NCBI GenBank assembly: GCA_013698525.1
Contig: JACCSM010000001.1
Location: forward strand, 1 to 6,569
Direction: 5' to 3'
From: Rubrobacteraceae bacterium
GTDB taxonomy: Bacteria > Actinomycetota > Rubrobacteria > Rubrobacterales > Rubrobacteraceae
DNA length: 6,569 bases
Of this stretch, positions 1-5,784 are shown piece after piece. Position 1 is the stretch's first letter, and every line of letters starts with the position of its first letter. Both the position numbers and the translations under genes were made by a program. The notes under the pieces were generated by a model. The model was not told the DNA's origin. It ran no database searches and saw nothing but the letters and a program-made list of their open reading frames with translations.

Positions 1-123
1 GATCGACGCGATCATAGCCTGTTTAGGCTGGGCTACAACATGGTGGATCGATGTCTAGCCCAAGGGATAAGACCGTTCATCCGCTTACTTCCGAACTCTT
101 TACCAAAACTGTCTGGTGGCTAG
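1..123 (+). pseudogene. Transposase C-terminal fragment (5' part outside window)
   Basis: Frame 1 is open from the first base to a TAG at 121-123 and encodes 40 residues. The stretch containing HSLFRLGY, then a D-R-C-L block, and ending LPKLSGG resembles the extreme C-terminus of IS4-like DDE transposases, where a His-Ser-Leu-Phe helix leads into a short proline-rich tail. This is recognition by eye from a short peptide, so the family is uncertain. The stop falls just before the point where the neighbouring minus-strand IS1182 reading frame loses its family resemblance (about 124-140). This fits a junction between two mobile elements. The rest of the gene, if present, lies left of the window, so intactness cannot be judged. 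Confidence 0.4.
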
Positions 124-660
124 AGGCTGGGTCTGCGACTGCCAAGGCGTTCAAGGCGGCGCGCATCGTCTCTGCGGTCCGCTCCCATTTGCTCAGGATG
201 CGCAAACTGCCGAGTACATGAGTCGAGTCGGTGCGCTGCATGCCCCGCACCTTGAGGTAGCCGCGCTCCTTGCACCCCTCAAGGAGCTTCTCCAGAAGTA
301 ATCTCTCCTTACCGCCTTCGACCAGCCGTGAACGGAACTCCGAAAGTACCGAGAAGTTAAAGCCGGGATCACGCAGGCGGAGGCCCAGGGCGTACTTCCA
401 GTCTATGCGAGCGCGCACCGCTTCAGCTGCCTGTCAGAAAGACCTTCTGAAAACTGCATCAGCGTAACCAAAGCCAACCTCCACGGCGTGATGGCGGGAC
501 GTCCGCGGACTTCGAAGAGCTCTGAGAAGTCCTCATCGTCGTAGATGGTGCCAAGCACGTCTCTCATCTGCATGTAGATGTTTCCTTTGGGGAAGGCGGC
601 TCTGGCCACACGGGCGATATCTTGGGGGACGGGACCGATAGGTTGTGGATGCATCGACAT
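77..660 (-). pseudogene. IS1182-type transposase, N-terminal part only, frameshifted
   Basis: Two minus-strand frames together give the first roughly 190 residues of an IS1182-type transposase (DUF772 / InsH N-terminal domain). The first frame (660-403) starts at ATG 660-658 with GGAG nine bases upstream. It contains the signature blocks VARAAFPKGN, LGTIYDDEDF and PWRLALVTLMQF, and ends at FSEGLSDRQ. The second frame resumes with AEAVRARIDWKYALGL, DPGFNFSVLSEFRSRL and RTDSTHVLG. The switch is at about 425-440 and fits loss of one or four bases. The second frame runs to a TGA at 79-77, but residues after about position 140 no longer look like the family and overlap the neighbouring transposase tail. 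The catalytic C-terminal half of a protein that normally exceeds 400 residues is absent, so this copy cannot transpose by itself. Confidence 0.85.
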
Positions 661-669
661 GGCTGTGTT

Positions 670-673
670 CTCC
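670..673 (-). promoter_or_regulatory. Ribosome binding site of the IS1182-type fragment
   Basis: GGAG lies nine bases before the ATG at 660-658. It supports that start over the second ATG two codons later. Confidence 0.45.
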
Positions 674-700
674 AGAAGGCTGTTGGACTACCTCCTGGGG

Positions 701-730
701 AGTATGCAGTGTCGCTGATGAATGTGTCAA
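701..730 (-). promoter_or_regulatory. Sigma-70-type promoter of the IS1182-type fragment
   Basis: On the minus strand a perfect TTGACA (-35, 730-725) is followed after 18 bases by CATACT (706-701), which matches four of six bases of the -10 consensus. Transcription would start around 693 and run into the transposase start at 660, a short leader of about 30 bases. The box lies outside the recombinase gene, which stops at 759, so it belongs to the IS fragment or the older host DNA. No operator or leader structure is evident. This is inferred from consensus match only. Confidence 0.45.
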
Positions 731-758
731 GAGAGTACCTCCTTCGTGAGCCTTCCTC

Positions 759-2825
759 TCAGCGACGGCGACGCGCTGCGGCCAGCTTCTCCAACCGGGT
801 GAGCAACGCCGGATCGTCTTCGATCAGCCATCGCCTGGTAGTCGGGTGGCGGCGCGCGGGTATGGTCCCTTCAGTTATCTTTCCGCGCAGCCAGCACTCG
901 CTCGTGCCGAGCCGACGCGCGAGACCGGGAACGGTCCAGCAGCCCTCGATCTTCTCACGGCAATACTGGCTGCCGGTGAGCGAGGGTTGCCCGTGCTTTG
1001 CCCGGATCTTCTCCACCAGCTCTCTGTTAACGTACGGGAGCCTGGCAGAGCGGAAACCCACCTCCGTGAGACGCCGGGCGATCTCGGTGTCCTGGTGGCC
1101 TTCGGCGGCGAGCTCCAGGATCCGTTCCACCAGTTCCTCATGGTTCCCGAGTTGGGTCGTGCGGTGTAGGACCGGAGGGTTCACCCGCAAGACGGAGTAG
1201 GCGCCGCTGACCCAGACGACCTTCGCCTCGACGGCGTCCTGCTCGGGTCTTGAGAGCACGACGCGGCGAATGAGGCTCCTCAAAAGCTCCTTCTTCTGGG
1301 AGGCAGCCAGACGGCCGCTCTCCCACAGCTCGGGAAGCCTCTTGCCCAGATCTTCGAGTTGAGTACGCAGGGCGGACTCCAGCTCCGGCACTGGTGGGGT
1401 TATCTCGAAGCGCTCGGCCGCTTCCCTGGCTTCCGCCAGGCCTCTCAGGGCCGTCTCCCAACTCTTCTCCAGACCCGCGGCCACTAGCCGGTTCTCGGGG
1501 TCTACGGCGCGGTAGCGTTTCTCCGCGAGGCGCGCCTCGTACTCTGTCCTCTTTACCTGGTCGGCGTGCTGACGCCCCAGCCTCTCCAGGTCCTGCTTGC
1601 GTTCGGCGAGCACCTCTTCGAGCAGATCGAGCTCCGCCGGTCGGATGGCCTCGAAGAAAGCCTCCACCACCGCGTCATCCACTGCCTGACCAGGCAGGCT
1701 CAGGCACATCGGCTCGCGGTAGGTCTCGCTCAAAGCGTTGCACACGTAGCGGTGGCTTCTCTTGTATGAGGCGCGTATCTTGTATCCACAGCGCCCACAG
1801 ACGGCTATCCCGGCCAGCAGCGCCCCGCCGTCGCGAGCGACGCCCCGGACCCTGCGGTCGAAATCGCTGGCGTTGTCGGTGAGCTTCTGCTGGTTCTCCA
1901 AGAACTGCTCCCAGCTTATGTATGCGGGGTAGGCGGCCTGATGAATGGTAGCCCACTGATCGATGGGCAGCCGGACTCTCTCCGAGCGTCCGGGACGTCT
2001 GTCGGGGTTGGCCCCGGTCCGACCGTAGGCGAAGACCCCAGCATAGGCCGGGTTGTGGAGGATGCCGTAGATGGCGTCCACCGACGGGAGCTTCCACAAT
2101 AGCTCTCCGGCCCGGATGCCCGCCACTTGCCGGCGGGGTAGAAGCACCTCGTCCTCTCGGAGGCTCCTCATGACCTTCTGGGCGGTCCCCAACTCCTCGA
2201 AGCGTTCGAAGACGAGCTCGATGGTGCGCCGGATGTGGACATCGGGGTTCTTGGCCACCTGCCCGTCTTCGAGGCGGACGAGACCGGTGGGCAGGGACTG
2301 GCGGTAGGTGCCCTGCTCGACACGCCTGAGCCGGCCGGCTTCGAGGCGCAGCTTGAAGAGGTGGATCTCCGCCTCGCTCATCATCCCTCGAAGGCCCAGG
2401 AGTAACCTGTCGTTATGGTCCGAAGGGTCATAGACACCATTGGAGTCGGCGATCAGGGTTCCCCTCACGGCCGCCACATCCAACAGCGCGTACCAGTCCG
2501 AGTTGTTGCGAGCCAGGCGACTGGCCTCATAAGCGAGCACGATCCCAGCGTATCCCAACGACACCTCGCCGACCAGCTCCTTGAAACCCTCCCGGCCGCC
2601 GGCATTCTTGGCGGAGACGCCCTGGTCATCGTCGACGATGCGCACGCGCTCCTCATGCCAGCCCAGCTCGACCGCGCGTTCGAGGAGGGCATACTGGTTC
2701 TCCCGGCTACCGTGGTTGTCGCGGACCTGCTTGTGGGTGGACTGCCTGACGTAGACGTAGGCGCACCGCTCGAGATGCCTCGCGGAGATCTTGGAGCGTA
2801 GCTTCTCGGCGGTCCTAAGCATCAT
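759..2825 (-). CDS. Large serine recombinase (resolvase/invertase family), apparently intact
   Basis: This 688-residue protein would cut and rejoin DNA at two sites through a phosphoserine link. The N-terminal resolvase domain (about 20-165) has the YVRQS motif with the likely nucleophile Ser29, and EASRLARN (100-107) containing the second conserved Ser-Arg pair. A recombinase domain follows (about 175-320), then a zinc ribbon with C-x2-C at 343/346 and partner cysteines at about 362 and 374. A coiled coil spans about 395-475, and an RRVxLSR segment lies near 520. The last 120 residues add two possible helix-turn-helix units (about 565-608 and 625-660), giving a tail longer than in many relatives. 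The start is the first of two adjacent ATGs at 2825. It overlaps the upstream 69-residue ORF by 11 bases and shares ATGA with the other upstream ORF, which suggests translational coupling; only a weak GAAGG lies upstream. No internal stop or frameshift was seen. The domain assignment is firm; target sites are unknown. Confidence 0.93.
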   Translation of the reverse strand: MMLRTAEKLRSKISARHLERCAYVYVRQSTHKQVRDNHGSRENQYALLERAVELGWHEERVRIVDDDQGVSAKNAGGREGFKELVGEVSLGYAGIVLAYEASRLARNNSDWYALLDVAAVRGTLIADSNGVYDPSDHNDRLLLGLRGMMSEAEIHLFKLRLEAGRLRRVEQGTYRQSLPTGLVRLEDGQVAKNPDVHIRRTIELVFERFEELGTAQKVMRSLREDEVLLPRRQVAGIRAGELLWKLPSVDAIYGILHNPAYAGVFAYGRTGANPDRRPGRSERVRLPIDQWATIHQAAYPAYISWEQFLENQQKLTDNASDFDRRVRGVARDGGALLAGIAVCGRCGYKIRASYKRSHRYVCNALSETYREPMCLSLPGQAVDDAVVEAFFEAIRPAELDLLEEVLAERKQDLERLGRQHADQVKRTEYEARLAEKRYRAVDPENRLVAAGLEKSWETALRGLAEAREAAERFEITPPVPELESALRTQLEDLGKRLPELWESGRLAASQKKELLRSLIRRVVLSRPEQDAVEAKVVWVSGAYSVLRVNPPVLHRTTQLGNHEELVERILELAAEGHQDTEIARRLTEVGFRSARLPYVNRELVEKIRAKHGQPSLTGSQYCREKIEGCWTVPGLARRLGTSECWLRGKITEGTIPARRHPTTRRWLIEDDPALLTRLEKLAAARRRR

Positions 2826-3024
2826 CCACGACCGCCTTCAGCACGCGTATCCATGTTCCGCGTAGCTGCTCCCGTCCCGCCATATCCAGCGTCTGCCACG
2901 TCTCCTGTGGAGCGCAGCGATCCACGATGGCTTCCTTCACCTCCGGAGGAGGGACTGGTCGCCGAGGGATCTCGAACGGCAGGGTCGGTTGGTTCGGGGG
3001 CAAGGTGGCGGGTTTCGGCTGCAT
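2815..3024 (-). CDS. Small 69-residue protein of the recombinase cassette
   Basis: Function unknown. The protein begins MQPKPATLPP, is proline-rich with a PTLPF motif around residues 14-18, and continues into a predicted helical segment with KEAIVDRC and REQLRGTWIRVLKAVV. It has no membrane segment and no cysteine cluster. The start is well supported: GGAGG lies six bases before the ATG at 3024, and an in-frame TAG 12 codons upstream prevents a long extension. Its stop TAG (2817-2815) lies inside the recombinase start region, an 11-base overlap that suggests coupled translation. Small proteins with a PTLPF-like element next to this recombinase type are familiar to me, and a role as recombinase partner or regulator is a reasonable inference without direct evidence. 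Confidence 0.7.
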   Translation of the reverse strand: MQPKPATLPPNQPTLPFEIPRRPVPPPEVKEAIVDRCAPQETWQTLDMAGREQLRGTWIRVLKAVVDDA

Positions 3025-3229
3025 GGGCTTCCTCCGGAGGCGCTTGCGAAAAGGAAGCTACCACCGCGAGCAGCGCCTTTGCCGAGTCCGCCGACAGCCG
3101 GCATGGCGAAGGCGGCTCGAGGAGTCCTTCTGCCAGGTCGGTGGCCTCCACTGGGACGACACGTTCCACGCCTCGACGGATCCACACCACGCATACCGCG
3201 CCGATACGAGCAGTCCTGGTCACGCCCAC
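2822..3229 (-). CDS. DUF5372-like ORF of the recombinase cassette, probably missing its start
   Basis: The open frame from GTG 3229 to TGA 2824-2822 encodes 135 residues. Coding character begins earlier: the frame is open back to a TAA at 3336-3334. Residues encoded at about 3304-3230 read VTPLAAETVRV, then TDPTHPFYGLELPLVG. The THPFYG block is like the start of DUF5372-type proteins, small all-beta proteins found beside recombinases of this kind. No ATG, GTG or TTG exists in that upstream part, so the original start seems lost at the junction with the neighbouring IS, or a rare ATT at 3310 is used. The part to about 3040, including VVPVEATDLAEG, looks genuine. The remaining 70 residues are rich in Gly, Ser, Thr and Arg and lie wholly under the 69-residue ORF in another frame, so the true C-terminus is doubtful. 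The stop overlaps the recombinase ATG as ATGA. Function unknown. Confidence 0.5.
   Translation of the reverse strand: MGVTRTARIGAVCVVWIRRGVERVVPVEATDLAEGLLEPPSPCRLSADSAKALLAVVASFSQAPPEEAHAAETRHLAPEPTDPAVRDPSATSPSSGGEGSHRGSLRSTGDVADAGYGGTGAATRNMDTRAEGGRG
3031..3035 (-). promoter_or_regulatory. Strong ribosome binding site of the 69-residue ORF
   Basis: GGAGG sits exactly six bases before the ATG at 3024, close to ideal. It decides between two overlapping frames: it favours the 69-residue ORF as the translated frame here, although the longer DUF5372-like frame runs through the same bases. Confidence 0.65.
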
Positions 3230-3330
3230 CAGCGGCAGCTCTAGCCCATAAAAGGGGTGCGTCGGGTCGGTGACGCGGACGGTCTCTGCCGCGAGTGGGG
3301 TTACCTCAATGGGGGTATTGTGTTGAGAGG

Positions 3331-4577
3331 GTTAAGCTCCAACTCCTCATGTTCTTCGAGGACATCCGCTCCGAGCGCCAACTGATGGGGGTAGTCTCGT
3401 CGCGCTTGTCCTTGCGCTGGTATCTCGGCTACGACCTCCAAGAGCCGCTTCCCGACCACTCCAGCCTCACCCGCATCCGCGAGCGCTACGGCCTGCTCGT
3501 CTTCCGTCGCTTCTTCGAGAGGATCGTCGAAGAATGTATCGAGGCAGGGCTGGTGTGGGGCGAGGAGCTCTTCTTCGACGCGACCAAGGTCGAGGCCAAT
3601 GCTTCCATGGAGAGCCGGGTCCCTAGGTTCTCGGCCGAGGCCCACCTGGGCGGGCTCTTCGGCGAGGAGGAGGCAGCCGAGACCGAAGCAGGAGACGAGA
3701 CCTCGGAGCCTTCCGCCGAGTCCGATCTCGACGCCCAGCTGCCCGCGGCCGCCGATCGCGGGCAGCAGGGCGGAGAACGCAAAAAGGGACGACTGGATTT
3801 CGAGGGAAGGCAAGCCGGACCGCACCATCGTGCGCAACGGCTACCGGAGGAAGAGCGACTACGAGGTAAGCCTAACCGATCCGGACGCCTCCTTGATGCA
3901 GCACAAGAGGGGCGCCTCGCGGATGGGCTACCACGCCCACTACGTAGTCGATGGGGGAAAGGCGCGCATAATCCTCTCGGCGTTGGTCACCCCGGCGGAC
4001 GTCACGGAGAACCAGCCCATGCTCGACCTACTCTGGAGGACCGTCTTCCGCTGGCGGGCCCGGGTGCGCAGGGTCACGGGCGACGCCAAATACGGCACCA
4101 AGGAGATCATAGCGGCCGTGGAGAAGGCGTCCATACGCGCCTACCTCTCGATGGCCGACTTCGAGGGTCGCAGCCCCTACTACGGGTCGAGCAGGTTCCA
4201 TTACGACGCCGAGCGAGACCTCTACAGGTGCCCGCAGGGGGAACCCTTGCGCCTGTACACCCACTCCTACACCGAGAGGCTTAGCAGGTACCGGGCGGAT
4301 CCCGAGAGCTGCAACGCATGCCCCCTGAAGCCCGAGTGCACGCCCGGAGAATAGCGGGCGCGTGCTGATGCGCAGCTTCGAGGAGGAACTCCTCGAAAGG
4401 GTTAGAGCCTACCGAGGGACCTGGCCCTACGAGAAGGCGTTGCGCAAGCGCAAGGTGTGGGTGGAGCCGATGTTCGGGGAGGCCAAGGAGTGGCACGGGA
4501 TGAGGAGGTTTAGGCTCAGGAGGCTCTGGCGGGTGAACGCAGAGGCTATGGTGATCGCCGCGGGACAGAACACATAA
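3331..4577 (+). pseudogene. IS1182-type transposase, N-terminally truncated and frameshifted
   Basis: Family resemblance begins at VKLQLLMFFEDIRSERQL (from about 3331), corresponding to residue 45-60 of a normal IS1182-type transposase. It continues through RWYLGYDL, LPDHSSLTRIRERYG and FDATKVEANAS in frame 1. A +1 shift between about 3750 and 3790 moves to frame 2, which encodes DPDASLMQHK, GYHAHYVVDGGKARII, VTPADVTENQPMLDLL and VTGDAKYGTKE of the DDE domain. The cysteine segment CNACPLKPEC follows, ending at a TAG at 4352-4354. A second +1 shift at about 4345-4355 restores SGRVLMRSFEEE, RKVWVEPMFGEAKEWHG and AAGQN, to TAA 4575-4577. A third change near 4570 may bring in a further tail (KRLLTFSGRGPRKLA) in frame 2. 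With the start missing and several shifts, the gene is dead. It belongs to a different IS1182 subgroup from the left-hand fragment, judged by its cysteine segment and N-terminal blocks. Confidence 0.88.
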
Positions 4578-4719
4578 AGCGGCTGCTCACGTTCTCGGGC
4601 AGGGGACCGAGAAAATTGGCGCACGTCGAGGCCCTGCGGCCTCCGGCACTGACCTCTTCAGCGAACGGCCGACTCCTCCAGGGAAGCCATCGTCGGAGAT
4701 CCACACCGCTCCTCGCGCG

Positions 4720-4735
4720 TTTTTCAACGGGCTGC
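4720..4735 (+). repeat. Possible right terminal repeat of the IS1182-type remnant
   Basis: TTTTTCAACGGGCTGC lies about 145 bases after the transposase stop, where an IS right end would be expected. The TTTTTCAAC core is typical of ends in this superfamily. An imperfect inverted copy, AGCCTGTTGA, occurs at 4979-4988. The left repeat that should mirror it at the element's other end is missing, so the call rests on resemblance only. Confidence 0.3.
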
Positions 4736-4850
4736 ACCATTATCCGAAGTGTTTGGTGTGCCGCGCTTCTGACATCGCGGAGATCGGCCTGCCGTAGAGG
4801 CCGGTTCTTGCTTCCGATAACGGGAAGGGGGCTGCTTGGGGAAGATCGCG

Positions 4851-4909
4851 GGGGGCAGAAGATCAGGGAGGTGGCCGCCGGATACGAATTCTGGCACCTC
4901 TCTGCCCCC
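4851..4909. repeat. Inverted repeat with two-part stem
   Basis: GGGGGCAGA at 4851-4859 is perfectly complementary to TCTGCCCCC at 4901-4909, and inside it GAGGTG (4868-4873) pairs with CACCTC (4895-4900). The result is a 15-pair stem with an eight-base bulge on one side and a 21-base loop. No T-run follows on either strand, so it is not a standard intrinsic terminator. It lies about 155 bases past the stop of the minus-strand membrane-protein gene. Confidence 0.55.
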
Positions 4910-4998
4910 TTCGGGATCGTTGCTCGTGTCCATCGCAAGTGCATCATGCCATCGTCGGGAGCACTGCACACTCTCGGAAGCCTGTTGAGCTATTCACC

Positions 4999-5016
4999 CA
5001 ACCTCGTAGAAGGTTG
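4999..5016 (-). terminator. Weak hairpin downstream of the membrane-protein gene
   Basis: CAACCT (4999-5004) and AGGTTG (5011-5016) form a six-pair stem with a six-base loop, 50 bases past the stop of the minus-strand gene. There is no T-run, so it would be at best a weak or factor-assisted terminator. Confidence 0.2.
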
Positions 5017-5065
5017 ATTCTCTGAAGTTCGCAGGGATCGGAGTTGGAGAGCCGTCCTCCTAGCG

Positions 5066-5638
5066 CTAGAAGCGGACCTCGGTGCTTTCCTCCGCTTGGT
5101 TCTCCTCCGGGGCGCTCTCCGGCACTCCCACGAACGTCACCTTTAGCGTCGCCCACAACGACGACAACATGAACGCGAAAGCTCCGGTCGTCATGGCCAA
5201 CAGCACTATCTGGACTACTATGAGGGCGGAGACTACCCAGCCTTCTCTAGCCACAGAGGTAGAGGTAATCTTCAGCACATCGAACAAGACGCCTGGTGCT
5301 ATGGTGGCGAAGCCTCCCCGGGCGGTAAGGCGAATCAGGGAGATGAAGTGCGGTCCCTCCACCCCCCGCTCGATCCGCTCGCCGAGGGCGACGGCCGCCA
5401 GCAGAAGCGCCAGGATTCCGGCGGAAGCCTCGATCAGGGATACCGTAAGCCAACTGCCCGCATCGTTGAGTGCCTTGAGGTGCTCGAGGGTCCCGAAGTT
5501 CCTACCCAGGATGCCGAAGGCGAGCATGCCCACGAGCGCAGCCAGCCCCACTGCGACCCCGAACCAAGGGCGTAGTCGGTCGGTGGGATGGACGTACTTC
5601 ATGATCGGCTGATCTGGCAGGTGTGAACTCTGGGACAT
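5066..5638 (-). CDS. Four-helix integral membrane protein, function unknown
   Basis: I do not recognise this 190-residue protein. It has a short polar N-terminus (1-24) and hydrophobic helices at about 26-45, 64-85, 108-124 and 134-167. The tail is acidic (173-190), rich in Glu, Pro and Ser, and probably cytoplasmic. A GERIERGVEGPHF loop joins helices 2 and 3. There are no cysteines, catalytic motifs or transporter signatures, so an anchor, sensor or stress-related membrane protein is possible but unproven. The start at ATG 5638 is chosen because GAGGAG lies six bases upstream. The frame stays open for another 85 codons to 5893, but that part is Arg-rich, unlike a protein, and overlaps the neighbouring transposase. 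The stop TAG overlaps a CTAGCGCTAG palindrome. It is the only gene here without mobile-element character, and probably monocistronic. Its composition and third-base use look native. Confidence 0.8.
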   Translation of the reverse strand: MSQSSHLPDQPIMKYVHPTDRLRPWFGVAVGLAALVGMLAFGILGRNFGTLEHLKALNDAGSWLTVSLIEASAGILALLLAAVALGERIERGVEGPHFISLIRLTARGGFATIAPGVLFDVLKITSTSVAREGWVVSALIVVQIVLLAMTTGAFAFMLSSLWATLKVTFVGVPESAPEENQAEESTEVRF

Positions 5639-5644
5639 GCTTTT

Positions 5645-5650
5645 CTCCTC
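5645..5650 (-). promoter_or_regulatory. Ribosome binding site of the membrane-protein gene
   Basis: GAGGAG followed by six bases (AAAAGC) precedes the ATG at 5638. This decides the start against the 85-codon-longer open frame. Confidence 0.75.
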
Positions 5651-5681
5651 TAAGGGCGGATTACCAAAAGACGGATCACTC

Positions 5682-5707
5682 TTACCCGCTCGGCCCCGCT
5701 TCGAACC
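5682..5707 (-). promoter_or_regulatory. Possible SigB/SigF-type promoter of the membrane-protein gene
   Basis: The minus strand carries GGTTC (5707-5703), 15 bases, then GGGTAA (5687-5682). The actinobacterial/Bacillus general-stress sigma consensus is GTTT, about 15 bases, GGGTAT, so this matches with one difference in each box. The predicted start lies around 5674, leaving a leader of about 35 bases with the strong ribosome binding site. No good TTGACA/TATAAT pair was found in the same 100 bases. A stress-regulated membrane protein is the inference. Short motifs in GC-rich DNA can arise by chance. Confidence 0.4.
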
Positions 5708-5784
5708 CATCAGGAGCGCCCCGGTACTTCTCCTTATGCCTTGATTCACGCGAGTGCGCGGAAGTCGCATTCTGTGAACTTCGC

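Larger units (their letters stand above)
745..3305 (-). mobile_element. Candidate serine-recombinase mobile cassette (three ORFs)
   Basis: Three same-strand reading frames, a DUF5372-like ORF, a 69-residue ORF and a large serine recombinase, are packed without gaps. On both sides they lie between transposase fragments that do not belong together: an IS1182-type N-terminus pointing left and a different IS1182-type gene pointing right that lacks its N-terminus. Multi-copy recombinases of this type are, to my recollection, commonly preceded by one or two such small ORFs, so the group is probably a transferable unit. The limits are approximate: the left end lies between 731 and 758, the right end between about 3287 and 3330. 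A six-base direct repeat TACCTC occurs at 736-741 and 3302-3307 but could be chance. No terminal inverted repeats were seen. Confidence 0.45.
3308..4735 (+). mobile_element. Remnant of a second IS1182-type insertion sequence, 5' end missing
   Basis: This stretch holds the broken plus-strand transposase and its downstream sequence. The left terminal repeat and the first 45-60 transposase codons are absent where the recombinase cassette begins. On the right, TTTTTCAACGGGCTGC at 4720-4735 resembles the right-hand terminal repeat of many IS1182/IS5-type elements, which typically end in TTTTTCAAC followed by a GC-rich tail. No partner repeat remains on the left to confirm it, so both limits are approximate. 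Confidence 0.45.
4736..5065. other. Gene-free stretch with inverted repeats
   Basis: No reading frame here has a good ribosome binding site, a recognisable motif or protein-like composition. The stretch lies between the IS remnant and the 3' end of the membrane-protein gene. It contains a long-stem inverted repeat (4851-4909), a short hairpin CAACCT/AGGTTG (4999-5016), CGGCCT with AGGCCG (about 4786-4803) and a ten-base palindrome CTAGCGCTAG at 5060-5069 that overlaps the stop codon of the membrane-protein gene. It may be the former downstream region of that gene. Confidence 0.5.

Noticed and set aside
1..30. Small palindromes GATCG/CGATC and AGCCT/AGGCT at the left edge
   Set aside because: They lie inside the open transposase-like frame and are only five base pairs each, within chance expectation.
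622..1200. 192-codon plus-strand frame antisense to the end of the recombinase
   Set aside because: Ser/Arg-rich composition typical of an antisense reading of GC-rich coding DNA; it crosses the IS promoter region.
1394..1882. 162-codon plus-strand frame opposite the recombinase gene
   Set aside because: It is very rich in Arg, Pro, Ser and Ala, lacks a ribosome binding site and any motif, and lies fully antisense to a well-supported gene.
2853..3251. 132-codon plus-strand frame opposite the two small ORFs
   Set aside because: No ribosome binding site or known motif; the minus strand has a near-ideal site and family-like sequence.
4724..4969. 81-codon minus-strand frame in the gene-free stretch
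   Set aside because: No convincing ribosome binding site, no recognisable motif, runs through the inverted repeat and into the putative IS end.
4616..5017. 133-codon plus-strand frame after the IS1182-type transposase
   Set aside because: Only its first residues, with the preceding KRLLTFSGRGPRKLA, resemble the transposase tail; the remainder looks non-coding.
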